A stretch of 64,000 bases of DNA. It comes from Staphylococcus xylosus NJ. GTDB taxonomy: Bacteria > Bacillota > Bacilli > Staphylococcales > Staphylococcaceae. Position numbers and translations under genes: made by a program. The stretch spans positions 372,001 through 436,000 of the forward strand of contig NZ_ANMR01000043.1 of assembly GCF_000338275.1 (NCBI RefSeq). The letters are read 5' to 3'. Positions 9,789-18,917 of this stretch are shown here, in pieces; position 1 is the stretch's first letter; each line of letters begins with the position of its first letter. The notes below the pieces were generated by a model. It was given only the letters and a program-made list of their open reading frames with translations. It was not told where the DNA came from and searched no databases.

Positions 9789-10436
9789 TTTATTATATGA
9801 TTCGTAGCGATCACCTGTGATGAAAAAATAAATGTTTTCAGCGATATTTGTAATATGGTCTCCTATACGCTCTAGATATCTTGCGGCTAAATGAGCTTGG
9901 CCAGCTACAAAAGGATCATTATCTATTAAATAAGTCGTATTGACTATATTTTTATATAAATCGTCAATGTCTACATCTCTTTCGATGATCTCTTTAATTA
10001 AAGTAATATCATTGTCTCTTACAGCATCGTTTAAATCTTTTAACATTAAAAGTGCGAGTTTCCCCATTGTGTTAAGTCTTGTTAGGACGTAATTATCAAT
10101 GATTTTAGCTCTAAGTCTAATTTCAGCAATATTAGCTGAGTTATCTCCAATACGTTCGAAGTCAGAAGCAATTTTCATTGCTGCCATCATTAAACGCAAA
10201 TCGCTAGCAATGGGTTGTTGTTTAGTTATAAGCATGATAACTTTTTCGTTAATTTTAGTTTCAATCGCATTGATCTCTTTATCTTTGGCTATAGTTTGTC
10301 TAGCATAGTTACGATCTTCTTCACTTAATGACGTTAATGCGTATTCAATATTACGATATACATGAAGACCAAGTCGACGTAAATCTTTGATTAAATCGTC
10401 GAGTTGGCCTTCATATTTGCGTCTAATAATCGCCAT
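9786..10436 (-). CDS. phoU: Phosphate signalling regulator PhoU
   Basis: PhoU links the Pst transporter to phosphate-dependent signalling and limits phosphate uptake. I take the start at ATG 10436 (MAIIRRKYEGQLDDL, 216 residues), 7 nt after the pstB stop. A longer frame reading back to 10526 would overlap pstB and is not credible. The two PhoU helical repeats carry the metal-binding signatures: FERIGDNSANIAE at about 90-102 and the second copy LERIGDHITNIAEN near the C-terminus. It is the last gene of the pstSCAB-phoU operon. Confidence 0.95.
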   Translation of the reverse strand: MAIIRRKYEGQLDDLIKDLRRLGLHVYRNIEYALTSLSEEDRNYARQTIAKDKEINAIETKINEKVIMLITKQQPIASDLRLMMAAMKIASDFERIGDNSANIAEIRLRAKIIDNYVLTRLNTMGKLALLMLKDLNDAVRDNDITLIKEIIERDVDIDDLYKNIVNTTYLIDNDPFVAGQAHLAARYLERIGDHITNIAENIYFFITGDRYESYNK

Positions 10437-10443
10437 ATTTAAA

Positions 10444-11319
10444 TTATCCGAATCTACCAGAGATATAATCTTCTGTTTGTTTATCAGAAGGATTTGAGAA
10501 GATCTTGTCAGTATCATCGTATTCATTTACATAGCCATTAAGGAAGAATGCGGTTTTATCAGAAACACGAGCTGCTTGTTGCATATTGTGTGTCACAATA
10601 ATAATCGAATATTTCTCTTTTAATTCTTGAACAAGTTCTTCAACTTTTAATGTAGAGATAGGATCTAAAGCAGAAGTTGGCTCATCCATCAGTATGACAT
10701 CTGGTTCGATTGCTAATGTACGAGCAATGCAGACGCGTTGTTGCTGTCCACCTGATAAACTGTATGCATTTGTATCTAAGCGATCTTTTAATTCGTCCCA
10801 TATTGCTGCGCCACGTAATGATTTTTCTACAATTTCATCTAAAACTTTTTTATTTTTAATACCATGAATTTTAGGACCATATGTGATATTATCATAAATT
10901 GATTTAGGGAATGGGTTCGGTTGTTGGAATACCATGCCAACATTTGTTCTTAATTTTTCAACAGAATATTTATCATCAAAAATATTATTATCACGATATA
11001 AAATTTTTCCTGCTGTTTTAACAGATGGTACAAGTTCTACCATACGGTTTAATGCTTTAATATATGTTGATTTACCGCAACCAGAAGGCCCAATAATAGC
11101 AGTTACATTATTTTCTAAAATATCGAGATTAATGTTTTTTAAAGCGTGATTTTCGCCATACCATAAATCTAAGTTTTTAGTAGAATACACAATATTTTTT
11201 TGCGTATTAGGTATTTTATTTTCCGACGCGTTTGGATCTATTGTTGCTATAGGTGTGTCGCTACGATTCGTATGTGATTGTAAATCATCATTTCTATCTT
11301 TAATTTGTTTGTTAGTCAT
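10444..11319 (-). CDS. pstB: Phosphate ABC transporter ATP-binding protein PstB
   Basis: ATPase of the high-affinity phosphate importer. Walker [10 protein letters not shown] is at residues 77-85. The other motifs are the Q-loop in [12 protein letters not shown], the signature LSGGQQQR, Walker [14 protein letters not shown] and the H-loop IIIVTHN. It has 291 residues from ATG 11319, chosen because AAAGGAG lies 8 nt upstream; the frame is open to 11373. A hydrophilic N-terminal extension of about 40 residues precedes the ATPase domain. A perfect 26-bp palindrome lies just upstream, between pstA and pstB. Confidence 0.96.
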   Translation of the reverse strand: MTNKQIKDRNDDLQSHTNRSDTPIATIDPNASENKIPNTQKNIVYSTKNLDLWYGENHALKNINLDILENNVTAIIGPSGCGKSTYIKALNRMVELVPSVKTAGKILYRDNNIFDDKYSVEKLRTNVGMVFQQPNPFPKSIYDNITYGPKIHGIKNKKVLDEIVEKSLRGAAIWDELKDRLDTNAYSLSGGQQQRVCIARTLAIEPDVILMDEPTSALDPISTLKVEELVQELKEKYSIIIVTHNMQQAARVSDKTAFFLNGYVNEYDDTDKIFSNPSDKQTEDYISGRFG

Positions 11320-11346
11320 AATTAAAACTCCTTTTTTAAAGCTATG

Positions 11347-11372
11347 TGCTAACATTTTCGAAAATGTTAGCA
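11347..11372. repeat. Perfect 26-bp palindrome between pstA and pstB
   Basis: TGCTAACATTTTC/GAAAATGTTAGCA has no mismatch. It is enclosed by a second short pair, GCTATG (11341-11346) and CATAGC (11385-11390). On the operon strand no U-run follows, so it is not an obvious terminator. It sits a few bases before the pstB ribosome binding site. Confidence 0.75.
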
Positions 11373-11424
11373 TATTCCCATTTTCATAGCCTAGTTAGAT
11401 AAAATCTTGTGTTCTATTACTAAA

Positions 11425-12339
11425 TTAATATTTTTTGCTGTATTTATTTCTTAAGAATATTGCAATAGCGTTCATCAATAATAAGATTACTAGTAATACG
11501 ATTATTCCTGCTGAAGCTACGTTTTGGAATTCTGCTTGAGGTAACTTAGCCCAGTTGTAGATTGCCATTGGTAAAGCTTGGAATTGATCGAATACGCTTG
11601 ATGGTAACTGTAACAAAACAGTTGGTATACCAATAAGAATTAATGGTGCAGTTTCACCTAATGCTCTAGATAGCGCAAGTATAAAGCCTGTTAATATACC
11701 AGGTATTGCTGCTGGCAATACAATGCGACGGATAGTTTGCCATTTATTACCACCTAGTCCATATGAAGCTTCTCTAATTGAATTAGGTACAGCTCTTATA
11801 GCTTCTTGGCTTGCAACAATAATTACAGGTAGAATTAACAACGACATTGTCAGCGCAGCGGCTAAGATAGAATTACTTAACGCTAAAGCTTCGATGCCCA
11901 TGCCTCGAACAAAAATAGTTAAACCTAGTAAACCGAATACTACTGATGGGACACCAGCTAAGTTTGAAATACTAACTTTAATAAAATTTGTAAATGCATT
12001 ATCTTTAGCGTATTCTTCTAAATAAATTGCAGTTCCGACACCTAAAATAATAGAAATTGGGATAATTGTAATCATCAACCATACTGTTCCGATTAAAGCG
12101 CCCTTAATACCTGCCATCGACGGCGTTGAAGATGAGAAACTTGTGAAAAATGATGGTGTCAGATGCCCGACGCCTTTAAAGAGTGTATCTATGATTAATG
12201 CTGCTAAGACAAGTAAACCAATCATTGTACAAGCAAAGAATGCCCATTTATTAATTTTATTAACGGATAAGCGTCCAGAGAGTTTTTTCTCAACGGTGTT
12301 TTGATCGACAAGTACTTTGCTATTGTTTGTTTCAGCCAT
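11425..12339 (-). CDS. pstA: Phosphate ABC transporter permease PstA
   Basis: 304-residue inner-membrane permease with about six transmembrane helices. The cytoplasmic EAA-type loop EASYGLGGNKWQTIRRIVLP contacts PstB. The start ATG 12339 is one base after the pstC stop and uses GAGGAG inside the pstC end, suggesting translational coupling. It pairs with PstC to form the phosphate channel. Confidence 0.95.
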   Translation of the reverse strand: MAETNNSKVLVDQNTVEKKLSGRLSVNKINKWAFFACTMIGLLVLAALIIDTLFKGVGHLTPSFFTSFSSSTPSMAGIKGALIGTVWLMITIIPISIILGVGTAIYLEEYAKDNAFTNFIKVSISNLAGVPSVVFGLLGLTIFVRGMGIEALALSNSILAAALTMSLLILPVIIVASQEAIRAVPNSIREASYGLGGNKWQTIRRIVLPAAIPGILTGFILALSRALGETAPLILIGIPTVLLQLPSSVFDQFQALPMAIYNWAKLPQAEFQNVASAGIIVLLVILLLMNAIAIFLRNKYSKKY

Positions 12340-12340
12340 A

Positions 12341-13270
12341 TTAATACTCCTCTCTGAAACGTTTTGTGATCCAATGTGATAATAAGTTCATGACTAAAGT
12401 GAAAATAAATAATGTGAAGCCTACAGCGTATATACTATAATAAATATCTGATCCAAATGTTGCGTCCCCTGTAGCTACTTGTACGATATAACCAGTCATT
12501 GTTTGAATAGAACCAGTTAAATCCAAAGAAGCAGTTGGTGTACTACCGGCTGCAAGAGACACAATCATTGTTTCGCCTATAGCACGTGATATAGCTAAAA
12601 CAATTGATGCCATGATACCCGATGTAGCTGCTGGTAACACTACTTTAGTTGCGACTTCGAATTTTGTTGCGCCTAGACCTAATGCACCTTCACGCATTTT
12701 GTTTGGAACAGAAGACATCGCATCTTCGCTCATGCTTGAGATTAATGGTATGATCATAACCCCTACGACTAATCCTGGACTTATTGAGTTGAAACTGCCT
12801 AATTCCGGAAATATAGAACGTAATAAAGGTGTAACAAAAGTTAAGGCAAAGAAACCAAATACGATTGTCGGGATACCAGAAAGTATTTCTAATATTGGTT
12901 TAATAATGCTTCTTGCTCTATTTGAAGCATATTCACTTAAATATAATGCTGCACCTAAACCAAGCGGTACTGCAACAACGGTAGCGATGGCTGTAATTTT
13001 TAGCGTTCCTAAGATTAAAGCCCAAATGCCATATTTAGGTGTTGATGAAAACGGATTCCATTCCATTGTAAGGAAAAAGTCTGCTAATGAAACGCGTGTA
13101 AAAAATGTGATTGTTTCTGTTAACAGTGTTACGATGATGCCAATTGTTGCTAAAATAGAGAAAACTGCAATAATGCCTAAAATTATTGGTGCAATTTTAT
13201 CACTCGTACCATTCTTTTTAGCATTATTTCTTGCTATCATTTCACTTACGGAGAGGTTATTATTCGCCAT
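12341..13270 (-). CDS. pstC: Phosphate ABC transporter permease PstC
   Basis: 309-residue permease with six predicted helices. The EAA-type loop REGALGLGATKFEVATKVVLP and the VPLGLGAALYLSEYA segment are typical of PstC. I chose ATG 13270 because AAGGAAGG precedes it; the frame stays open to 13300 through a TTG lacking its own ribosome binding site. A terminator-like hairpin separates it from pstS. Confidence 0.94.
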   Translation of the reverse strand: MANNNLSVSEMIARNNAKKNGTSDKIAPIILGIIAVFSILATIGIIVTLLTETITFFTRVSLADFFLTMEWNPFSSTPKYGIWALILGTLKITAIATVVAVPLGLGAALYLSEYASNRARSIIKPILEILSGIPTIVFGFFALTFVTPLLRSIFPELGSFNSISPGLVVGVMIIPLISSMSEDAMSSVPNKMREGALGLGATKFEVATKVVLPAATSGIMASIVLAISRAIGETMIVSLAAGSTPTASLDLTGSIQTMTGYIVQVATGDATFGSDIYYSIYAVGFTLFIFTLVMNLLSHWITKRFREEY

Positions 13271-13307
13271 GTGAATTCCTTCCTTCTTGTAAACTCCCAA
13301 TTATTTA

Positions 13308-13384
13308 AAAAAGTTGGGACTGGAAGTGTGATGACAAAGTAGTGTACAAAGTTTACTTTGTGTCCATTCCAGAATCCCAACCCT
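13308..13384 (-). terminator. Terminator/attenuator hairpin between pstS and pstC
   Basis: Outer stem GTTGGGATTCTGGAA / TTCCAGTCCCAAC (minus strand) with an inner ACAAAGTA/TACTTTGT stem, followed by a run of U. Read-through would give a high pstS to low pstCAB ratio, as is usual for binding-protein transporters. Confidence 0.65.
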
Positions 13385-13402
13385 TAACGATCTAATTAAA
13401 AA

Positions 13403-14356
13403 TTATTTTTCTTCTTTTTTGCTGTCTTTACTTTCTTTACCAATAATATCTTTTAATTTATCTTGTTGTTCTTTGTAATCTTTTTCAGGTAATGCTACGA
13501 AACCTGCATCTTCAGCTGATTTACCTTTGTCTTCAAGTACAAATTTCATAAAGTCTTGGAATCCTTCATTATCTTTTAGTTTTTTCTCATTTGTGTAAAT
13601 GTATAATGGTCTACTTAAAGCATAAGAACCATCTTGTATTGTTTTCTTAGTTGGCTCAGTAGTTTTACCTTCATCATCTTTAACTTTAACTTCTTTTAAT
13701 TTATCTTTGTTTTGTTCGTAGAAGTTGTAACCAAAGTAACCAACACCATTTTCATTGTTTTGAACTGATTGTACTATTACGTTTGTATCAGCGTTTTTCT
13801 CAGCCTTGATATCCCCTTTATCCATTACTTCTTCGGTAAAGAAGTCATAAGTACCATGTGATTGGTCAGGTGAGAAAGCTTTGATTTCTTTTGATGGCCA
13901 TTCTGAATTAACATCTTTCCAAGTTTTTGCTTCGCCTGAGTAGATTTTTTTAAGTTGTTCTTTTGTAAGTTCATCAACGAAATCATTATCTTTGTTTACT
14001 GTAATCGTTACACCATCTTGAGCAATTTTGAATTCATCATATTTAATGCCTTTATCATCTAGTTTTTTCTTTTCTTCATCTTTGATTGGTCTAGAAGCAT
14101 TTGAAAAATCAGTATTCCCCGCTATGAATTTCTCAAAGCCACCACCTGTTCCTGAAGTACCAGAAGAAACTGTTACATCTGAATTATCTTTAGCAAATTT
14201 TTCATTTAGTTTTTCAATGATTGGACCTACTGTAGAAGAGCCATCGCCCTTTACTTCTCCTTCGCCTTTACCTGAGTTTGCGTTACCGCCACCACAAGCA
14301 CCTAATAAAAGTGAAGCGCCGATTGCTGTAGTACCAAATAATTGCCATTTTTTCAT
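13403..14356 (-). CDS. pstS: Phosphate-binding lipoprotein PstS
   Basis: Extracellular phosphate receptor of the Pst transporter. The signal peptide ends in lipobox LLLGAC with Cys21, giving a lipid anchor. A low-complexity [12 protein letters not shown] linker follows, then the phosphate-binding [10 protein letters not shown] loop at about residues 37-46 and [10 protein letters not shown]. At 317 residues it is normal for the family. The start ATG 14356 follows AGGAGG. It is the first gene of the operon, with a PhoP-box-like repeat upstream. Confidence 0.96.
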   Translation of the reverse strand: MKKWQLFGTTAIGASLLLGACGGGNANSGKGEGEVKGDGSSTVGPIIEKLNEKFAKDNSDVTVSSGTSGTGGGFEKFIAGNTDFSNASRPIKDEEKKKLDDKGIKYDEFKIAQDGVTITVNKDNDFVDELTKEQLKKIYSGEAKTWKDVNSEWPSKEIKAFSPDQSHGTYDFFTEEVMDKGDIKAEKNADTNVIVQSVQNNENGVGYFGYNFYEQNKDKLKEVKVKDDEGKTTEPTKKTIQDGSYALSRPLYIYTNEKKLKDNEGFQDFMKFVLEDKGKSAEDAGFVALPEKDYKEQQDKLKDIIGKESKDSKKEEK

Positions 14357-14430
14357 TGAAACATCCTCCTAATAAGTGAATAACCCAAAAGTTATATGTA
14401 TTTATTACAGTTCCTATACTACATAATGTT

Positions 14431-14469
14431 TATTAAATAGAAATATAGTTAGTGTAAATGTTTCGTTAA
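14431..14469 (-). promoter_or_regulatory. Candidate PhoP box upstream of pstS
   Basis: On the pstS strand, four hexamers repeat every 11 nt: TTAACG, TTTACA, TATATT, TTAATA. This fits the TT(A/C/T)ACA direct-repeat pattern with 5-nt spacers bound by PhoP in Bacillus. It lies about 75-113 bp upstream of the pstS start. Confidence 0.5.
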
Positions 14470-14603
14470 GAAAACATTTTTGTTATTTACAATGTTTATA
14501 TATTGCATATGATAATGTGTATTAGTACTAAAAATGCTTTGGTAGCAGTGTTTATAATGTGAGTGATATATTACAAAAATTCAGGGTTTGTAATATAAAA
14601 ACT

Positions 14604-14646
14604 AAAAAAACCTGAAAACAACTACTTTACCGTAGTGTTTTCAGGT
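14604..14646 (-). terminator. Terminator of cvfB
   Basis: Stem AACCTGAAAACAACTAC (14609-14625) / GTAGTGTTTTCAGGTT, followed on the minus strand by seven U. It lies about 150 bp after the cvfB stop. Confidence 0.8.
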
Positions 14647-14793
14647 TATAACGTGTATTTCTATATGACGTTTTAAAGTTTTTACAAAAACATAATAGAG
14701 GTTTCTATAAAGAATAATTTGATTTAATCATATTTTATTTCTGTATTATCATACTATTGGTTGTAAATAGTTTTTTACATTTAACTTCGTGGA

Positions 14794-15693
14794 CTATTTT
14801 TCTACTCGGTCCCAGCCCTTTTGAGTCAAAGCTATTTTACCACTTTCAATGTTAATAATTTTATTTTTGTAAAGATGACCAATTGCTCTTTTAAAGGACC
14901 CTTTGCTCATGTTAAATATTTCTTTAATGGCTTCAGGACTTGATTTATCCGAAAATGGTAGTTCCCCATTATATTCTACAAGTAAATCAAAAATGCGTTG
15001 CCCATCATCATCTAATCTTTCGTGAGCTAATGGTAAAAAGGACCCGTTTAATTCACCTTTATCATTTTGGCCAATAATACGTACTTTTACATTTTCACCA
15101 AGACGTGGTTCTGCTTTACGTTCAGATTCATGAACAAATATTTTATATCCATCTTTAGATAGTAAGAAACTACCAATTCTTAATAGACGATATGGTCTAG
15201 CTTCGATAACTTGGTTTTGCTTTTCATTTTCAAATGAAGGGGTGTACATTTGTTCGACAATAGTTTCAGTCGCTAATCGCGCAAACATATTGTTGTCTCT
15301 GTCCACACGTAAAGTAACAAATAACTCATCACCTTGTATTGGCCATACTTCTTTTACTTTTGGTAAGTCTACCCAAGGAATTAATACCTCTCTCGGTAAA
15401 CCGACATCTACATGCGCACCATCGCGGTCTGTTTTAATTACTTTAACAAAAGCATACTTATCTGTTGTGATATCAGGCATATTTTGTGTGGCAAATAATG
15501 CTCCTGATCTGTTTGGATAGATGAAGAAACTATATTCTTCTCCTATTTGTAATTCATCTTCTTCGTTAATTTCAGATTGGTTTAGTTTTACATCCTCGCC
15601 ATTTGGTCCTTTTAATTGGTATGTTGAGCCTTCTATGCCAACAACTTCAAGAAATTCTATTGAACCTACTATATCTTTTTCATCTTGGGCCAT
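14794..15693 (-). CDS. cvfB: S1 RNA-binding domain regulator CvfB (conserved virulence factor B)
   Basis: 299-residue protein with tandem S1-like OB folds (for example VIKTDRDGAHVDVGLPREVLIPW at about 82-105) and a C-terminal winged-helix domain (NMSKGSFKRAIGHLYKNKII). It matches the CvfB/YitL family. In S. aureus CvfB binds RNA and influences virulence gene expression. The start ATG 15693 follows GAAGGAGAA. Divergent from the ABC-F gene across a 143-bp spacer. Confidence 0.93.
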   Translation of the reverse strand: MAQDEKDIVGSIEFLEVVGIEGSTYQLKGPNGEDVKLNQSEINEEDELQIGEEYSFFIYPNRSGALFATQNMPDITTDKYAFVKVIKTDRDGAHVDVGLPREVLIPWVDLPKVKEVWPIQGDELFVTLRVDRDNNMFARLATETIVEQMYTPSFENEKQNQVIEARPYRLLRIGSFLLSKDGYKIFVHESERKAEPRLGENVKVRIIGQNDKGELNGSFLPLAHERLDDDGQRIFDLLVEYNGELPFSDKSSPEAIKEIFNMSKGSFKRAIGHLYKNKIINIESGKIALTQKGWDRVEK

Positions 15694-15836
15694 ACTTTTC
15701 TCCTTCGTACATAAATTTATTCTTTCTTATTATAACATGCTATAAGGAAACAAGCATCAGTATAGCGAGAATGGTCGAAAGTACAAGCTAAGTGTGTTAT
15801 AATTTGTCCGGTAGATTAACGAAAAGGAGTAAATGC

Positions 15837-17441
15837 ATGTTACAAGTTACTGATGTAAGTTTACGATTTGGCGATCGTAAATTATTCGAAGATGTAAATA
15901 TTAAATTTACAGATGGCAATTGCTATGGTTTGATTGGGGCAAATGGAGCTGGTAAGTCAACATTCTTGAAGATTTTATCCGGTGAATTAGACGCTCAAAC
16001 TGGCCATGTTTCAATGGGTAAAAATGAACGTTTAGCAGTGTTGAAACAAGATCACTTCGCCTTTGAAGATGAACGTGTTTTAGACGTTGTTATTAAAGGT
16101 CACGAACGTTTATATGAAGTAATGAAAGAAAAAGATGAAATTTATATGAAACCAGATTTCAGTGATGAAGACGGTATCAGAGCTGCTGAACTTGAAGGTG
16201 AATTCGCAGAAATGGATGGTTGGAATGCAGAAGCAGATGCTGGTTCCCTACTTTCTGGTCTTGGTATTAAAGCAGACTTGCAAGACAAAACGATGTCAGA
16301 ATTAGAAAATAACCAAAAAGTTAAAGTGTTATTAGCACAAAGCCTCTTTGGTCAGCCAGATGTACTATTACTAGATGAGCCGACCAACGGACTAGATATT
16401 CCAGCTATAAGTTGGTTAGAAGATTTTCTTATCAATTTTGATAACACTGTTATTGTCGTATCACATGATAGACACTTTTTAAATAATGTGTGTACTCATA
16501 TTGCTGATTTAGATTATGGTAAAATCAAAGTTTATGTAGGTAACTATGATTTCTGGTATCAGTCAAGTGAATTAGCTATGAAAATGGCCCAAGATCAAAA
16601 TAAGAAAAAAGAAGAAAAAATTAAAGAGCTACAAGAATTTGTTGCGCGTTTCTCTGCAAACGCATCTAAATCTAAACAAGCTACAAGCCGTAAAAAGCAA
16701 TTAGAGAAAATTGAACTCGATGATATTCAACCTTCTTCGCGCCGTTATCCATTTGTAAAATTCACGCCAGAACGTGAAATTGGTAACGACTTATTATTTG
16801 TAGAAAACCTATCAAAATCAATTGATGGTGTTAAAGTTCTTGATAACATTTCATTTACAATGGATCCAAATGATAAAGCTGTATTAATTGGAGATAGTGA
16901 ATTTGCTAAATCAACATTACTGAAAATACTAGCTGGGGAAATGGAACCTGATGAAGGTACTGTAAGATGGGGTGTTACTACATCTCGCAGCTACTTCCCT
17001 AAAGATAACTCAGAATTCTTTGAAGGTGTTGACATGAATCTTGTCGATTGGTTACGCCAATACGCACCTGAGGATGAACAAACTGAAACGTTCTTACGTG
17101 GTTTCTTAGGTCGTATGTTATTTAGTGGTGAAGAAGTTAAGAAAAAAGCAAGTGTATTATCAGGTGGAGAAAAAGTGCGTTGTATGCTAAGTAAAATGAT
17201 GTTATCAAGCGCAAACGTATTATTACTTGATGAGCCTACGAACCACTTAGACTTAGAAAGTATCACTGCTGTAAATGATGGCTTGAAGAACTTTAAAGGT
17301 TCTCTTATTTTTACTTCATATGACTTTGAATTTATCAATACAATCGCAAATCGTGTAATCGACTTAAATCCAGCTGGAGCTGTATCTAAAGAGATATCAT
17401 ACCAAGCTTATTTAGAAGAAACTGGTGTATTAACGAAATAA
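15837..17441 (+). CDS. ABC-F family ATPase (YkpA/YbiT-like)
   Basis: 534-residue soluble protein with two ABC ATPase domains and no membrane segment; ABC-F proteins act on the ribosome. The start ATG 15837 has AAAGGAG 7 nt upstream. Domain 1 has Walker A GANGAGKST (about 30-38), a deviant signature ELENNQ, Walker B VLLLDEPTNGLD and H-loop SHDRHF. The basic inter-domain linker SKSKQATSRKKQLEK is typical. Domain 2 has a degenerate Walker A GDSEFAKST, an intact signature LSGGEKVR, and TSYDFEF in place of the H-loop histidine. One composite ATP site is therefore intact and one is degenerate. It is unlike the resistance-type ABC-F proteins and probably housekeeping. Confidence 0.9.
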   Translation: MLQVTDVSLRFGDRKLFEDVNIKFTDGNCYGLIGANGAGKSTFLKILSGELDAQTGHVSMGKNERLAVLKQDHFAFEDERVLDVVIKGHERLYEVMKEKDEIYMKPDFSDEDGIRAAELEGEFAEMDGWNAEADAGSLLSGLGIKADLQDKTMSELENNQKVKVLLAQSLFGQPDVLLLDEPTNGLDIPAISWLEDFLINFDNTVIVVSHDRHFLNNVCTHIADLDYGKIKVYVGNYDFWYQSSELAMKMAQDQNKKKEEKIKELQEFVARFSANASKSKQATSRKKQLEKIELDDIQPSSRRYPFVKFTPEREIGNDLLFVENLSKSIDGVKVLDNISFTMDPNDKAVLIGDSEFAKSTLLKILAGEMEPDEGTVRWGVTTSRSYFPKDNSEFFEGVDMNLVDWLRQYAPEDEQTETFLRGFLGRMLFSGEEVKKKASVLSGGEKVRCMLSKMMLSSANVLLLDEPTNHLDLESITAVNDGLKNFKGSLIFTSYDFEFINTIANRVIDLNPAGAVSKEISYQAYLEETGVLTK

Positions 17442-17484
17442 TTAATGATTGTTTAATAATAATTAAAAATATGAAAATATATTT

Positions 17485-17516
17485 GTCTGCCAGTTTATAA
17501 TCTGGCAGACTTTTTT
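17485..17516 (+). terminator. Terminator of the ABC-F gene
   Basis: GTCTGCCAG / CTGGCAGAC stem with an 8-nt loop, followed by six T. Confidence 0.9.
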
Positions 17517-17627
17517 ATTACTCCCCTTTTGATGATTGTAAAACAAATGTTGTAAGGGCCAATTACTTTGAAATGCTTTTCAAGAATTATATAATCATTA
17601 TAAGTTTAAGCTAGGAGGAATTTGAAA

Positions 17628-18458
17628 ATGCAAAATTTAGATATGATTGACGGCAAGATAATATCCCAAATAGGATTTGGTACATATAAGTTAAATGGTG
17701 CATCAGGGATGCATGCGATTGTTAGCGCGTTAAATCAAGGTTATCGTTTATTAGATACTGCATATAATTATGAGAATGAAGGTACCGTTGGTAAAGCGAT
17801 TGAACAAAGTCATGTCTCAAGAGACCAAATTATTGTAACTTCTAAACTTCCTGGACGTTATCAAGACTACAATGAGGCAATGGTTGCAATTCAAGAATCG
17901 ATTTATCGCTTGAATGTGGAATATATAGATTTATACTTAATACATTGGCCAAATCCAAGACATGGTAAATTTGTTGAAGCTTGGCAAGCGATGATTGATG
18001 CTCGTAATGCTGGGTTAATTAAATCTATCGGTGTATGTAATTTCTTGCCTGAACACATTGAAACGTTAGAACAAGAAACAGGAATCCTTCCTTCGGTTAA
18101 CCAAATAGAATTACATCCTTATTTTAACCAACAAGATATGATTAGATATCATAATGAAAAAGGAATTATCACGCAAGCATGGAGCCCTCTTGGTCGTGCT
18201 TCAGAAGTTATAAATGATAAGGATATTGAAGTGATAGCAAAAAAATATGATAAAACCATTCCTCAAATTATTTTGAGATGGCACATTCAAAATGGTGTAG
18301 TACCCATTCCAAAAGCAACTTCTATTGCTAGACAAATTCAAAATAAAGATGTTTTTGATTTTACATTAGAGCATGATGATATAGAAAAAATAAATGCATT
18401 AACTCAAAAAGACGGCAGATTAAAAGGACAAGATCCGGCAGTATATGAAGAATTTTAA
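17628..18458 (+). CDS. Aldo/keto reductase
   Basis: 276-residue NADPH-dependent oxidoreductase of the AKR superfamily, similar to 2,5-diketo-gluconate reductase/YvgN types. The catalytic tetrad is visible: Asp and Tyr in LLDTAYNYENE (about 45-55), Lys in VTSKLPG and His in LIHWPNP. The C-terminal cofactor signature VPIPKATS is present. I chose ATG 17628, about 9 nt after AGGAGG, over TTG 17622, which is too close to it. The physiological substrate is unknown. Confidence 0.92.
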   Translation: MQNLDMIDGKIISQIGFGTYKLNGASGMHAIVSALNQGYRLLDTAYNYENEGTVGKAIEQSHVSRDQIIVTSKLPGRYQDYNEAMVAIQESIYRLNVEYIDLYLIHWPNPRHGKFVEAWQAMIDARNAGLIKSIGVCNFLPEHIETLEQETGILPSVNQIELHPYFNQQDMIRYHNEKGIITQAWSPLGRASEVINDKDIEVIAKKYDKTIPQIILRWHIQNGVVPIPKATSIARQIQNKDVFDFTLEHDDIEKINALTQKDGRLKGQDPAVYEEF

Positions 18459-18511
18459 TCCACTGTAATTTCCCTTATTATAATTTAAAATTGGGAATAT
18501 GAATTGATTCA

Positions 18512-18563
18512 CAACACTTTTTACACATAAGTTGCAAAAAAGATTTATAAAGTGTTGAATTTT
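18512..18563 (+). terminator. Probable terminator of the aldo/keto reductase gene
   Basis: CAACACTTT (18512-18520) pairs with AAAGTGTTG (18549-18557), followed by a U-rich tract. The loop is long, so this is tentative. Confidence 0.5.
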
Positions 18564-18594
18564 TCAGTAAATTAAAAAAACTTTGTAAAAGCGG

Positions 18595-18623
18595 TTTACA
18601 GTATATGCATGCCTATGTATAAT
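18595..18623 (+). promoter_or_regulatory. Promoter of the lysine biosynthesis operon
   Basis: TTTACA (18595-18600), an exact 17-nt spacer, and TATAAT (18618-18623). It sits about 30 bp upstream of the riboswitch. Confidence 0.8.
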
Positions 18624-18654
18624 GTGTATCATAAACAAAAAATTAAATATGGTT

Positions 18655-18825
18655 TTGATGAGGCGCATCAATCATTAGTAATTATTAGAAGAACCTGCCT
18701 GCTAGCAGCTAATTTTGAAAGGGTGAGATGCCGAAACAGTTATAATAGCAGCTTATAACACGTTGGACTTTATGGTTAAGAGCTAAGAGTCTGTCATTAT
18801 TTTAAAATAATGGAGTGCATCACTT
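18655..18825 (+). ncRNA. Lysine riboswitch (L-box)
   Basis: The conserved L-box blocks appear in order: GATGAGGCGCATC with downstream AGTAAT (loop-E region), the P2-P3 arms including CCTGCCTGCTAGCAGCTA, AAAGGGTGAGATGCCGAAA, GGTTAAGAGCTAAGAGTCTGTC, and the closing TGGAGTGCATC. It lies in the leader of lysC. Binding of lysine is expected to favour the following terminator and so repress lysC to lysA. The boundaries are approximate. Confidence 0.93.
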
Positions 18826-18838
18826 GTATATATATTAT

Positions 18839-18873
18839 AGAACAGGTTCGCATTCCGAACTTGTTCTTTTTTT
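18839..18873 (+). terminator. Riboswitch-controlled terminator
   Basis: AGAACAGGTTCG / CGAACTTGTTCT stem with a 5-nt loop and seven T, directly after the lysine aptamer and before lysC. Confidence 0.9.
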
Positions 18874-18917
18874 ATAATACTGTGATTCTCCCCTATTCGT
18901 TGAGGAGGATATAGAAA

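Noticed and set aside
12612..13274. Long ORF of 220 codons antisense to pstC
   Set aside because: It lies wholly opposite a well-supported permease gene, has no ribosome binding site and no recognisable domain. Such shadows are common opposite hydrophobic genes.
18655..18825. T-box leader upstream of lysC
   Set aside because: The conserved L-box blocks fit a lysine riboswitch; no T-box core (GGGUGGxACCGCG-like) is present.
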